Below are positions 1 to 10,734 of a stretch of 64,000 nucleotides of DNA, one piece after another. This stretch comes from Henckelia pumila (lineage: Eukaryota > Streptophyta > Magnoliopsida > Lamiales > Gesneriaceae): NCBI RefSeq assembly GCF_033568475.1, contig NC_133123.1:153837753-153901752 (forward strand). Direction: 5' to 3'. Position 1 is the first letter of the stretch. Every line of letters begins with the position of its first letter. Position numbers and translations under genes: made by a program. The notes under the pieces were generated by a model, which saw only the letters and a list, made by a program, of their open reading frames with translations, ran no database searches and had not been told where the DNA came from.

Positions 1-486
1 TGGCGTCACTATCTTTATGGTGAGTCTTTCGAGATCTTTTCTGACCATAAGAGCCTTAAGTACTTGTTTTCACAGGCAGAGCTGAATATGAGACAGAGAA
101 GATGGTTAGATCTGTTGAAGGATTTCGACTGTGAAATCAAGTATTATCCGGAGAAGTCGAATGCAGTTGCAGATGCCTTGAGCCGAAAGCTTTGTTCTCT
201 ATCTCTTTCTACTATCGGTGTTTCTCAGTTGGTCGATGATTGTTGCACTTCTGATTTAGAGTTTGAAACAGATAGGAAGACTATCAGAGTATTTGATATT
301 CAAGCCGAGCCAGAGTTGTTTGTTGCGATCAGAAAAGCACATAAGTCTGAGCCGAGCATTCAGGTTTCAGTAGAGAAAGTCAGAACTGGGCATCAGTCTG
401 AATTCCATGTTAGAGATGACGTCTTGTTTGTGAATAACCGTATTATTGTGCCTGATATTTCGGAGTTGAGACAGCGTATTCTCTGA
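1..486 (+). pseudogene. Gypsy pol: end of RNase H and linker to integrase
   Basis: The frame is open from the first base. It begins with [20 protein letters not shown], the hallmark end of the plant gypsy RNase H domain, followed by [20 protein letters not shown] and ADALSR. A linker and the start of the integrase zinc-binding region follow. The frame closes at a TGA (484-486) inside the motif that normally reads RILREAH, and the same frame continues with EAHCSRFSIHPGG. The stop is therefore a nonsense change, most simply CGA to TGA, and not the natural end of a gene. Confidence 0.9.
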
Positions 487-1737
487 GAGGCTCATTGCAG
501 TCGGTTTAGTATTCATCCTGGAGGTCGTAAGATGTACAACGATCTGAAGAACCAGTTCTGGTGGAAGAAAATGAAGAGCGACATTGCGAGGTTTGTATCT
601 CGGTGTTTGAATTGTCAGCAAGTGAAAGCAGAACGGAAGAGACCAGGAGGTCTGTTGCACAGTCTATCTGTTCCTGAATGGAAATGGGATCACATTTCTA
701 TGGATTTTGTCACGAAGCTACCACGATCCGTTCGAGGATGCGATGCCATTTGGGTAGTGATCGACCGATTGACGAAGTCTGCATGTTTTATTCCGTACAG
801 GATGACGTATCGTCATGACCAGATGGCTGAGTTGTATGTTAGCAATGTTGTGAGATTTCATGGTGTGCCGAAGTCGATCGTTTCAGACAGAGACCCTAGA
901 TTCACTTCGCACTTCTGGCACAGTATTCAGGAGTCACTTGGTACTCGATTGCATCTGAGTACAGCTTATCATCCTCAGACAGATGGACAGTCAGAGCGGA
1001 CTATCCAGACGTTGGAGGATATGCTGCAAGCGGTAGTGCTAGACTTTGTCACTAGTTGGCAGGATTCTTTGCCTCTTGTTGAGTTTTCTTACAACAACAG
1101 CTTCCAAGCGAGTATCGGTATGGCGCCTTTTGAGGCATTGTACGGTAAGAAATGCCGATCTCCGTTGTTTTGGGATGACTTGTCCGAGTCACCAGATTTG
1201 GGACCGGAGATGCTTAGAGATATGGCAGAGCATGTTAAGATCATTCAGACCAGAATGAAGTCAGCTCAAGATAGACAGGAAAAGTATGCGAATGTCAGGC
1301 GTAGACCTCTGAGTTTTGATCAGGGAGACCGAGTCTTTCTGAAGATTTCACCTTTCAGAGGCACTGTTAGATTTGGAAAGAGAGGAAAGTTATCTCCGAG
1401 ATTCATCGGTCCGTACGAGATTCTCGAAAAGATAGGCGATCTTGCCTACAAACTTGAACTTCCTCCATCTTTATCTGGTATTCACGAAGTTTTTCACGTT
1501 TCTATGCTGCGAAAGTATCATCCAGATCCTTCTCATATCCTTCAGCCTGATGAAGCCGAGTTAGACTATACTCTGAGATACTTTGAACGACCGATTCAGA
1601 TCCTTGATCGGAAAGAAAAGCAACTCAGAACAAGTTGATTCCGTTGGTGAAAGCAGTGGAGCCTTCACGGAGTCGAGGAAACGACTTAGGAGACAGAGTC
1701 TGACATGAGACAGCGTTTTCCAGAGTTATTCGGATGA
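487..1737 (+). pseudogene. Gypsy integrase with decayed chromodomain
   Basis: This continues the frame before it. The HHCC zinc finger is complete (AHC, SIHPG, CLNCQQ), followed by the catalytic core with D in SMDF, D in VSDRDPRF and E in GQSERTIQ, so the DDE triad is present. A GPYEILEKIG block and a HEVFHVSMLRKYHPDPSH block lead to the chromodomain. The frame ends at 1638, where an indel near 1630 shifts it. The C-terminus can still be read in another frame: VEETT, a stop at 1687-1689 where Trp is expected, then SDMRQRFPELF and TGA at 1735-1737. It is an integrase with an intact core but a broken tail. Confidence 0.88.
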
Positions 1738-1823
1738 CGTGAGTTCTTCTTACTGTCTTTAGTTCTTTATTATATCTTATGAGTTGTAGTTCTTGTTGAT
1801 TTCGAGGACGAAATCTCTTCTTA

Positions 1824-1835
1824 GTGGGGGAGAAT
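1824..1835 (+). other. Polypurine tract of the gypsy element
   Basis: GTGGGGGAGAAT lies directly before the LTR start at 1836. This is the expected place and composition for the plus-strand primer of reverse transcription in this lineage. Confidence 0.75.
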
Positions 1836-3877
1836 TATAACACCCCGTTTTATCTTAAATGAGTTTATTTGAGTTAATCAGAGATTGCAGAGTTCAAGAC
1901 CCGAATTGATTTTGACCAGGGTCTATTTTGCAAAAATTGGATTTTTCAGGGACTAAAACGCAAATATTGAAATTGTTATATTATCTACACTTGGGAAGAG
2001 GTTGACTAGTCTCCATTTCACTCCTTCTCCTTCTTCCCCAACGTTTCTCCTCCATTTTTGCGCCCCAAAGTCTCTTTCAAGCTTCTAGAATTCAGTCCGA
2101 GCTCGATCCGTCCGTTAGAAATTATTTCTGAAGGCAGATTAGCGATCACTGCTGCGAGAGCTCCGTTATATCGTAAGTTTTTCTACGATCGGATACATTC
2201 TAGTTTTTGGATGTTGTTAGAATCGTTCTAGATTCGAGTATGTTGTTCTCGACAGAGTTCTGATCGTTTATTATCTGTCGGTTTTGAAATAAAGCGACGT
2301 TCGGAATTGTTATGATTTTTGGAAGCCATTTTCGAAAATGTGAGTTTTGAGATTTGTTTGGATTGCCTTGTTGTTGTTGTATTAGCATTGAATCGAGTTG
2401 TTATCGGTATTGAACTGCTGTCTGCGTTCCCAGTTTGTTCAGTTTATAGCCGTTATGCCGTCGGTTTGAGTTTTGGGGATTTCGAACCGTCTTTGAATTG
2501 TGATCTTGGCTTGTAAGTTAATCGTGGTTTTTGATCATTTAATTGTATCTGAACATATTCGTTTGGAGCTTGTAAAGCCCAAGGTTAACACCATTTGTTC
2601 GTTTCAGAGTTTTGGACGAAGAACGGTATAGAGAATTTCCTTGAGCCTTGTTGTTGTTTAGATTGGTTAGAATTTGATACAATCTTTTGTTGTAGCTTTC
2701 CAGAAGTTGGAACTACTGCATTGAAAGGTAAAAGCAGTCATCGTAGCGGGATAGCATACTCGGGACTGTTGGTTCTCGAGTTTCCCTTTTTAAATCACAT
2801 ATTGCATCGATACTTGTTCTAGCATGTGGAACTTGTAATTTTGTTGATTGATTGAGTTTTGTTATGTGGCTTTTGTTTATGTTTCTGTTATGCATTCATC
2901 TTGAGCCTCCTTTGATTTCAACGGGCAGAACCGCCCCTTTTTGTTTAGACGTTTGGGAACTATGATTGAGTGGCCTAGGTTGTAGTATTTCGCCTAGTGC
3001 TAGCATACTCATTATGGTTGCTCAAATTCTAGATGAGTGGGATACGTGGCACCACCTCGATTGGGAGAGTCTGTGAGTCGTTACGTGATCTCATCCTCGA
3101 GATCCCAAAAGCACAGCAGTAATCCCTCGTTTATCAGATTTGATATCCCGGTTTAAAGACATGCATTTCATTTCATTGTTATTGATTATGTTGTTGTCTT
3201 TAAGGCATGTTTACTGTTGTATTACTTGTTATTTTGCTTTTACTGGGATTATCATTCTCACCGGTTATCCGGTTGTTGCTTTGTTTTGTATGTGTACTTG
3301 GCAATATGTGGGGTAGGACCAAGTCAGCGAAGGCCTGGTTAACATCAAGAGGGAGATCTAGTAGTGAGACTCGGTTTTAGAAGTCGTGTCAGCATGTCTA
3401 TCTAGTTTAAGATTGAAACATGTTAGAACTCGAACTTGTTGTGTTTGTTATTCGAATTGTTTGCATTCGGATTGTAGTCTAAAATCAAAGTATGTTGGTT
3501 TTGTATTGATTTAGATTCTTGTTGATCTTAGGCTTGTTGAAAGCATGTTTGATTTGTGTATTCTCAATACCCTGTAATTGAGTATGTTATTGAATGCACG
3601 TCGGTAGCAGCGCGGAACCCCCTTTGTTTAAGCTTGAGCATTTCTGCCCAAGCCTACCGCGCGGGCGCGGGGTACTTCAGGGGCTCGGGTTTGTTGGCCC
3701 GCGCGCACGCGAGCCTTCACCCGAGGCCCTGTTGGGTTGGCCTGCGCGCGCGCGAGGGTGCATCTCGAGCGGGCGCAGGCTATTTTAAAAAAAAAAATTT
3801 ATTGTTCGGACTTGGTTTATTGTATGCCTTATTGTTCTTTAATCCCGAGATTAGTTGTTTGGAACCGAGGTCTCACA
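1836..3877 (+). repeat. 3' LTR, Tekay-like (2042 bp)
   Basis: It starts TATAACACCCCG (the canonical TG has become TA) and ends CTCACA. The same LTR type occurs at 61432-63477 (2046 bp) and reversed at 6387-8383. Shared blocks include CTCACCGGTTATCCGG near 3257 and a CCTAGGTTGTAGT block. Near its end (about 3640-3785) is a cassette rich in GCGCGC palindromes that the other copies replace with different sequence. Confidence 0.88.
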
Positions 3878-4429
3878 TGGGGCGTTGTTCAAACCGAACG
3901 GCATGACAAGAAATTCAAAGTAGTCATACCTAGTTCGAAACGCAGTCTTAGGAACATCCCCTTCACGAACTCTCAGTTGGTGATACCCAGACCTCAAATC
4001 TATCTTCTAATAAATACACGAACCCTGCAATTGATTGAAAAGATCATCGATACGAGGTAAAGGATACATGTTCTTAACTGTCGCCTGATTCAGTTGGAGG
4101 TAGTCAATGAAGAGACGCATAGAGCCATATTTCTTTCTAACAAACAAAACAGGAGCACCCCAAGGCGACACACTCGGTCTAATGTATCCCTTGGCAATCA
4201 AATCTTCCAATTGTTCCTTCAGTTCTTTCAATTCAATTGGAGCCATTCTATACGGAGCTTTAGAAATCGGTTAAGTACCTGACGTCAGTTCAATGCCAAA
4301 TTCAATCTCACGAACAGGCGGTAATCCCGGAATCTCATTCGAGAACACATCAGGAAATTCCCTAACCACTGGTAGATCGTTCAGCTCAGGACTAGACTTC
4401 AGACTATCGATCGCATAAACAAAAAATCC
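3878..4429 (-). pseudogene. Reverse transcriptase fragment (gypsy), truncated by insertion
   Basis: The minus-strand frame reads through PEVFSNE-like residues, EIPGLPPVREIEFGIEL, then [19 protein letters not shown], a [11 protein letters not shown] block, [29 protein letters not shown] and [14 protein letters not shown]. These are RT blocks before the YVDD motif, which is missing. Stops interrupt at 4271-4273 and 4007-4009 (YSKIDL expected). The end coincides with the end of the inserted LTR at 3877. The five bases after that LTR, TGGGG, should recur as a target duplication upstream of the window. Confidence 0.87.
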
Positions 4430-5002
4430 TTATGCTCCTCTCTGCAACAATCTAGTCATAGATAAGACGGATATCAAAGGAATTTTGGAACGAGAACCCT
4501 TACCAAAGAATCTCCACTCCTCTGACATCTCTGGTCTGAAACGAACTATCTTCTGAAAACAATCTACTGTAGCCCTGTACTTAGTCAAAACATCTATGCC
4601 AACTATACAGTCAAAGTCAGACATACTAAGTACAATACAGTTGAACTCGATCAAATTCCCTTCAAAACTTAATCCACAATTCCTAACAAAATTCCTCGAA
4701 ACAATTCCTCCACCTAACAGTGAAGTAACAGAAACTACAGCAGGTAAAGGCTCAAAAGGCAAGGCATGTATCAACACAAATTTCTCAGAAATGAAAGAGT
4801 GAGAAGCACCGGTATCTATCAAAATATTAGCATGATAATCAAAGATCGTACAATTACCTGAAATCACATCATCAGGTGTAGCCTGAGACTGATCCTCATT
4901 CAGAGCATACACTCTCGCCTGCTGTCTTGGAGGTTGGTTCAAATTCTGGCTGCCTCCTTGACGATTTTGTTGTTGAGGTTGGAAAGAGTGAACCGCATTC
5001 AA
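4430..5002 (-). pseudogene. Aspartic protease region of gypsy pol
   Basis: The protein contains ANILIDTGASHSFISEKF, the active-site DTGAS motif of retroviral-type aspartic proteases, and later FDCIVGIDVLTKYRA, the usual C-terminal protease block. A glutamine-rich linker (QPQQQNRQGG) joins it to the gag zinc knuckles, and it lies in the same frame as gag and RT. It ends at an in-frame TAA (4430-4432) that does not correspond to a natural gene end, because the same frame continues into RT. Confidence 0.87.
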
Positions 5003-6061
5003 TTGCCTCTGAGGCTGAGATGACGGTCGAGAAGCATTTCCACTCTATGCTTGCTCGGAGCCCCGCTGAGGACAAAGTCTAGCATAATGCCCCGTCTGCT
5101 GGCAAATGTAGCAATTCCCAAATATTCCTCTACACTGGTCACTGGAGTGACGACCTCCACATTTGTTACAAGAAGTGCCAGAGGAACTTGAACCTTGGCT
5201 GTAACTGTTCTGTTTCGAGCCACCAGAACTTGAAGAACTGCTTCCAGAGTTCTTAAACTGCTTTCCCTAGGGACGAAAGTAATTTTTCTTATTACCTCCA
5301 CTGCTACCACCTTCAGTCCTCGGTGGTTGATTCTGATACTGGGGTTGTTGGGCCTGAAACTATCTCTGTTGATGCTGAGGTGCATATTGATTCCCTCTTT
5401 GCCTTATCAATTCGGCTTCTGCACCTTTGGCATGGTCCATAGCATCGGCTAAATTATTAGGCCTCCCGATGTTGACCAAAGTAAATATATCAGGGTTCAA
5501 ACCATTTATGAAGTGATCAGCTTTCTCTTCCTCATTGTCAGAAATGTGTGGAGCAAAACTCAGTAGACTGTCAAATTTGGCAACATAATCTTCGATACTC
5601 AAATTGCCTTGCTTCAAATTGGAGAACTCAGCATTCTTATCCTTACGGTAGGAAACTGGAAAGAATCGCTTAAAAAACTCAGTCTTGAATAGAATCCAGT
5701 TAACAAGAGTACCTATGTTCTCCATGGCTTTCTTAGTTTAGATCCACCATTTCTTAGCCACTCCGTGCAGCTGATGAATAACCAATCTAATTTGACGGTC
5801 ATCGGAGTAGTCTAGAGAATCAAAAAGTTCATCTATATCATCCATCCAACCCTCGCAATACATGGGATTCTCCGTTCCTCTCAAAATCGGTGGTCGGAAG
5901 GATTGAAACCTCTTCAGTAAGGTTTCCATAGGGGTAGCCGTGGCATCCATCTGATTCTCAACTGTATCGCCCTGGTTATTCTGAGGAGTCACTACAGGCG
6001 GAGTTTCAGTAGTAGCAAAACCCGGTGGAGTATTCATGTTCAATCTTCTTCGAGTACCCAT
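5003..6061 (-). pseudogene. Gag of Tekay-like gypsy element
   Basis: The start is taken at the ATG giving MGTRRRLNMNTPPG, because the sister copy at 63778 starts MGPRRVINRNTPP. The capsid part shows METLLKRFQSF, YCEGWMDDIDELFDSLD, FKTEFFKRFFPVSYR and QGNLSIEDYVAKFD. Two zinc knuckles follow, CNKCGGRHSSDQC and CYICQQTGHYARLC. In-frame stops lie at 5738-5740, 5360-5362, 5267-5269 and 5045-5047; three of these sit where glutamine fits. There is no frameshift. Gag would form the virus-like particle and package the element's RNA; this copy cannot. Confidence 0.88.
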
Positions 6062-6368
6062 ATAGAACAAAAGGGGTTAGAACACAGATATCTCAATCTC
6101 AAAATTCCAGTGTCCCACAACCTCTGATCTTCTTACTCAAGTCAAAAGATGGAACTCGGATCCAATGAATGATTACAGTTCATATCTCAATCAATTCATG
6201 CTTTATAAATTAAATCACACAATCATGTAATTCAATTAATTATCAATCAATAAAGCATGCTCGCATTGTATTTAATAACTCAATTAAATAACTCAAACAC
6301 ATGTGAGAATTCGAAACAAGCGGACTCGATCTACCCCGCTCTCTTCTAATTCCAGTCCAAGATCTTAT

Positions 6369-6381
6369 CGCTTTGATACCA
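6369..6381 (-). other. Primer-binding site (initiator Met tRNA type)
   Basis: On the minus strand TGGTATCAAAGCG follows the LTR end by five bases. It matches the plant initiator-methionine tRNA 3' end apart from one base (usual TGGTATCAGAGCG). Confidence 0.8.
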
Positions 6382-6386
6382 CTTAA

Positions 6387-8383
6387 TGTGAGGCCTAGAT
6401 TCTAATCATACAATCTCAGGGTAATTAAATTAATCAACTCAATTCAAAGCATAAGATTAAAGAAAGACAAAAGAAATTTTTTTTTTTAAAAGGGGTGCTC
6501 GCTCCATCGGTAAAATCTTACCGATCGAGCGGGCCAAAATAATCCAAAGCACTGCCAAAAATTCAGGACCCACCGATCGAGCGGGCAATAAATTTCCCAA
6601 ACACTGCCTCGCTGCAATGGTGCTCGCTCGATCGGTAAGAATCTGCCGATCGAGCGAGACGCTCTGCCCAGAAAAGTTCTGGTTTTTCTTCTTCAATTCC
6701 AATTCCAACAATTTACAATAACAACACCAAAATCCTATTCAACAATATACAACAAGTATTGAGTTATACAAACCTCACAAAATATAACATGCATAATAAG
6801 GTCCATCTAGTTTGGACTTATTCAATACAAAAAGGAGTTCAATTACATAAATGACTCCTAACATCCAAGCCTCACTCTATTCTCTCAATCCTCTAGCCAT
6901 GTTGTCTCTGATTCGTTCCTGCCCCACCTGTTGCCAAGTACACATACAAACAAAGACAACAGCCGGATAATCCGGTGAGAATAATATTCCCAGTAAAAGA
7001 TAATGACATGAAATCAAATAACATATCAATCCATATAAGAATTCAATCCTCATATAATCAAATAATTCAATCCAATACTGTAATTAAAATGATATGCATG
7101 TCTTTAAACTTCTGGATTATCAGACTCAGATAATCAATGAATTTCTTTTATTCTTTCTTTCTTCGGTTTGGGATCCCGAGGTTAAAACATCCAACAATCA
7201 CACCGACTCCCCTCTCGAGGTGGACATGACATGCTTTAATCCTCTAGACTCAAGAGCATTATAGTGAGCTACTCGACAAGGTAGTAAATCGCCTACCAAG
7301 CTACTCGACTACAATCCCTAGATCGTCTAATTCAAATTGAACAAATCAAGGCTCAATATGAATGCATATGTAATCTAATGCACTCAATTTAATTCAATCA
7401 TATAATCAATTAAGAAATCAAAACATGCAGTATGTGATTTCGTCTAGGATACTCGAATCAATCCTGATTCAAGTTCATCGTCCTATTCTATTTCTAAGTC
7501 GTCTTATACCTCTTCTTTTTCGTTCCCAAAACTTCAATATGAAAACAACAATTCCTCAATCAATATTAACTCAAGTCAATCAAACAAGTTCATTAATCGA
7601 TATAGAAGGACGTCGATACTATACCAGCTCAACTCTTCCAAACTGATCAAGACTGCAAGGCTCACAATCTCCGAGAACTTCAATTCAATCTATCAGAAGA
7701 AGTTATAGTGATCAAAATCGACATCAAAACTCAATCAAACTCGAACGATATCCAAAACTCAAACCGACGTCATAATGGCTGTAACTGATCAAACCGGAAA
7801 TGCAGACATCAAAACAACAACTCAATATACTCATTTCAATCCTCAAACATCAATTCCAACTCAAAACCAACACATCACAAAAATCATGATTTTCGAAAAT
7901 GACAAGAAAATTCATAACAAATTCATTCGTTGTTAGATCTTCGAACCGTCTTAGATACGATCACTGGTAACTCATAATCATCATCTTCGAATATAAACAA
8001 ATTCTGACAACATCAATAAATTCAAACTTCTCAGAATTAAAATAAACTTACTTCCAAACGGAGCACTCGTCGCTGTGATCGTAGATATCAAGTCAGAAAT
8101 CAATTCTATCGGACGGATTGAGCTAGAAATGAAATCAAAAAAGCTTGGACAAGCTTTGGGCGTCCAACAATGGAAGAGACGGTGGAGAGGGTGAATAAGA
8201 AGTGATCCAAGGACTTAGTCAAAGTCTAGTTTAAATAACAAAACTCAATTTTGCGTTTTAGTCCCTGAAATTTCCGAAAATTGCAAAAAGGTCCCTGATT
8301 AATAATAAGTCGGTTCTCTAATTCTGAAATCACTGATTATCTCAAATAACATCAATTAAGATAAAAAAAAACGGGGCGTTACA
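6387..8383 (-). repeat. 5' LTR, Tekay-like (1997 bp)
   Basis: On the minus strand it starts TGTAACGCCCCG and ends CTCACA. Its variable cassette lies at about 6485-6670. It consists of repeated CGATCGAGCG and CTCGCTCGATCGG words that pair with each other, different from the cassettes of the other copies. The flank after 8383 is TTTAT, a candidate target duplication whose partner is outside the window. Confidence 0.87.
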
Positions 8384-8720
8384 TTTATAGTGGTCTCGCA
8401 TGTACAACTAGGTAACAACTTTACCCTACTGCACATCTCATATTCTGGCTAGATATTTCATGTACTATTATCTCATAAGATCACATAGATATCCACACCC
8501 GTAGGTGTGCAGTGAATTCCCGACTACAATGCACTGACTCCTACATGTGTCGTGACTGTGCCCAATCTCGCCATTCGATGACCCTCACGGAGTCTGTAAA
8601 CGAGTCAAATCACAATCCTAGCATGTACAACATCTGTATTGTCTCAGGTCGTAAGGAGTTGTAGTGACTCGCGCTGTTATTACTTACTAATCAAAAGCTT
8701 AAACATGCATTTAACTTAAT
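8384..8720. repeat. LTR-like repeat fragment, no gene
   Basis: Mixed-composition sequence with blocks such as CCGTAGGTGTGCAGTG and GACCCTCACGGAGTCTG (as reverse complement or forward variants). From memory these resemble plant LTR consensus sequence. No coding potential is visible and the boundaries are not resolved. Confidence 0.35.
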
Positions 8721-10033
8721 TTATAGTATCTAAAAATCTAATCTACTAAATCTCATGAATTAAATTTAATAAATATTAGGATTTATTATTTTTAAGTTTA
8801 ATTGATTCAAATTTTTTATTTGAATTATGTGTTAATAAATATTAGTTATTTATTTAAATAATATTTTTGTACTAACTATTTAATTATTTTTATTAATTGT
8901 TTAAGTCTACTCATTTGAATTATTTTATTATATCGCTTATTTGTTTTAAATATTTTTAAAGATTTTAAGATTTGCATATTTAAAAGATTTTAATTACTCG
9001 ACTTATTTATTTATAATAATTTAAGTTTAGATATTAGTAATTTTAAACTATTTTAAATGTCTAGTTTATTTATTTAAATATTTTTAAATGTCTGAGTCGT
9101 TTTAAATATTTTTATTCCGCTCGTATATTTATTTAAAATGACTTTTAAACATACATTTAGTTTGTTTAAATTATTTTAATCGCTTTGCTTGTTATTTAAA
9201 TAGTCTACTCGCTGTCGTGACATCAGAATATTTAATGTATTGAATTTAATTTCTAAGTTATTGTTTAAATTCTTTTAAATTTAAATTGCTCAAATATTAT
9301 TAAGTTGATTATTTTTGGGATTTTTGAGTTCAATGACTTTCGGTATCGGTTTTCGGCGGTAAATTTCTAGATATTATCTCAAGAGTTTATATTTGTGAGA
9401 ATTGAGAAAAGTAGATGAATGTTATTTTAGAATTTTTCGGGTGTCAAAGAATCGCTTTTTTGCATTCATGAGTTAATTTTTTTGAAATTTTTCCAAAATT
9501 AGCATTTTCAAACCCGATAATTAGAATTTAAGTATTTAACTCTTAAATTTTCAAATTTGAGTATTTGCGGAATTTGGGCCTAACACTTTTACTCGCACCA
9601 TATAAAACTATATATTATATATTATGCATTATCGTCTCACACATTTAAAGATATAAGCTTACCCGACCCAATAAGGGATTACACCCTACCCAATTGCATC
9701 GGCCCAAATACTTTTCCCCTCCCTCAAGCTGGTCGATACAAACTTCCCTGTTCGGTCTTCATTTCCTCCCAAGGCGATCGGCACTTCCTTTCTTCCATAT
9801 CCAGCCTCCGGCAGCCGCCAGCTCCATTTCTTCCGGCGAAAACACCCCTCTAGGCGAGCAGCTCAAGTTCCATCATATTTTCCAGCTCGATTTCCAGCTG
9901 CCGAGCTCCCCTCCCCAATTTTTGATATTTTTTAAGCGTGAGGCAAGTTTATAGATTTCTTTGGCCACCAAGTGGATTATTACGTTGTGTGCTTGTTTAT
10001 TCTGCGTGTTGTTCGAATTTTCTGATTTATAGT
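8721..10033 (+). repeat. Long LTR-like sequence, left part (interrupted at 10034)
   Basis: A very AT-rich stretch of TTATTTATTTAAAT words runs to about 9600. A TATA-like ACCATATAAAACTATA and a C-rich leader (about 9690-9950) follow. No protein is recognisable. I read this as U3 and leader of a long gypsy-type LTR whose rest continues at 20280 after the inserted Tat element. Bases 10029-10033 (ATAGT) form the left target duplication of that insertion. Confidence 0.45.
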
Positions 10034-10701
10034 TGATGTCATATTAAGGTACCCCGGAGTAAGGTATCCCGGGGTGTAACCGCACACAACGTTGTTTCCT
10101 CGGGACAGCGGAACAGGTCCTAGCCCGACTGTCTTTGGGAAGTGTGGTGATGTCATATTAAGGTACCCCGGGGTAAGGTATCTCGGGGTGTAGCCGCACA
10201 CAGCGTTGTTTCGGGGTAAGGTATCCCGGGGTGAGAGTCAGGGGAGCTAGAACTCCGGGTAAGGAGGTAACGGAGGGTAGGAAAGGAAAGAGAAAACGGT
10301 GGGGCCCGGCTTTCCTATTTTTAGGGCCAAAAAATGGCCACGTCTGTTTGGAGTATGTCAGAACCCAAATCACAGACCAAATCATTGCTAATCACGATCC
10401 GAAGGAATGGGCTCTTGCCGGAAATCAGGGGGGGTCTAAATCACACGTGATAACCGTCTTATCACCCTAAAATCAGTCAGAAGGGCCATACCCAATAATT
10501 ATTGAGGGTCTGGCTGGGCGAATATAAAAACCAATCCTGGGAAGGCGGAAGTGGCAAGTCTTTCAGGGTACACTCACTTTCTAAAAACTACTCATATAAC
10601 TTCGAAGAAGGGATTCCTTATTTTGGGGGAATCTCCATCTATCTTTTCCGCTCGGGATTTTGCCCATCACCCGGGTAGTCATTTTTGTGATAATCACATC
10701 A
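10034..10701 (+). repeat. 5' LTR of Tat element (668 bp)
   Basis: It begins TGATGTCATATTAAGG and ends AATCACATCA. The first 114 bp are repeated in tandem from 10148, with the same TGATGTCATATTAAGG start. The 3' LTR has the same internal duplication, so it existed before this copy transposed. TATAAAAAC occurs near 10524. Confidence 0.88.
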
Positions 10702-10702
10702 T

Positions 10703-10720
10703 TGGCGCCGTCTGTGGGAA
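10703..10720 (+). other. Primer-binding site of Tat element
   Basis: TGGCGCCGTCTGTGGGAA follows the 5' LTR after one base. This is the familiar primer site of plant Tat-lineage gypsy elements; I have not assigned the tRNA. Confidence 0.85.
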
Positions 10721-10734
10721 AGTGAGTCTAAGAC

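Larger units (their letters stand above)
1..3877 (+). mobile_element. Ty3/gypsy chromovirus (Tekay-like), 3' half with 3' LTR
   Basis: Reading from the window edge there is the end of an RNase H domain, a full integrase, remains of a chromodomain, a polypurine tract and a 2042-bp LTR. The order PR-RT-RH-INT-chromodomain and the closing FPELF-like residues are those of plant Tekay/Del chromoviruses. The LTR ends exactly where an unrelated reverse transcriptase on the other strand begins, so this element was inserted into the one at 3878-8383. Its 5' half and 5' LTR must lie upstream of the window. The coding part has an in-frame stop and frameshifts, so this copy is dead. Confidence 0.9.
3878..8383 (-). 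mobile_element. Tekay-like gypsy element, 5' half, interrupted at RT
   Basis: Read on the minus strand: a 5' LTR (8383 to 6387), a primer-binding site, gag, protease and the first part of reverse transcriptase, which stops at the FGLNNAP motif. There the 3' LTR of the element at 1-3877 begins. The remaining RT, RNase H, integrase and 3' LTR are expected beyond the left edge. From the gag start at 6061 to 3878 there are seven in-frame stops but no frameshift that I can see. Confidence 0.9.

Noticed and set aside
9694-9954. 86-codon frame MHRPKYFSPPSSW
   Set aside because: Pro/Ser-rich reading of a C-rich leader next to a TATA-like box inside an LTR-like region; no family recognised.
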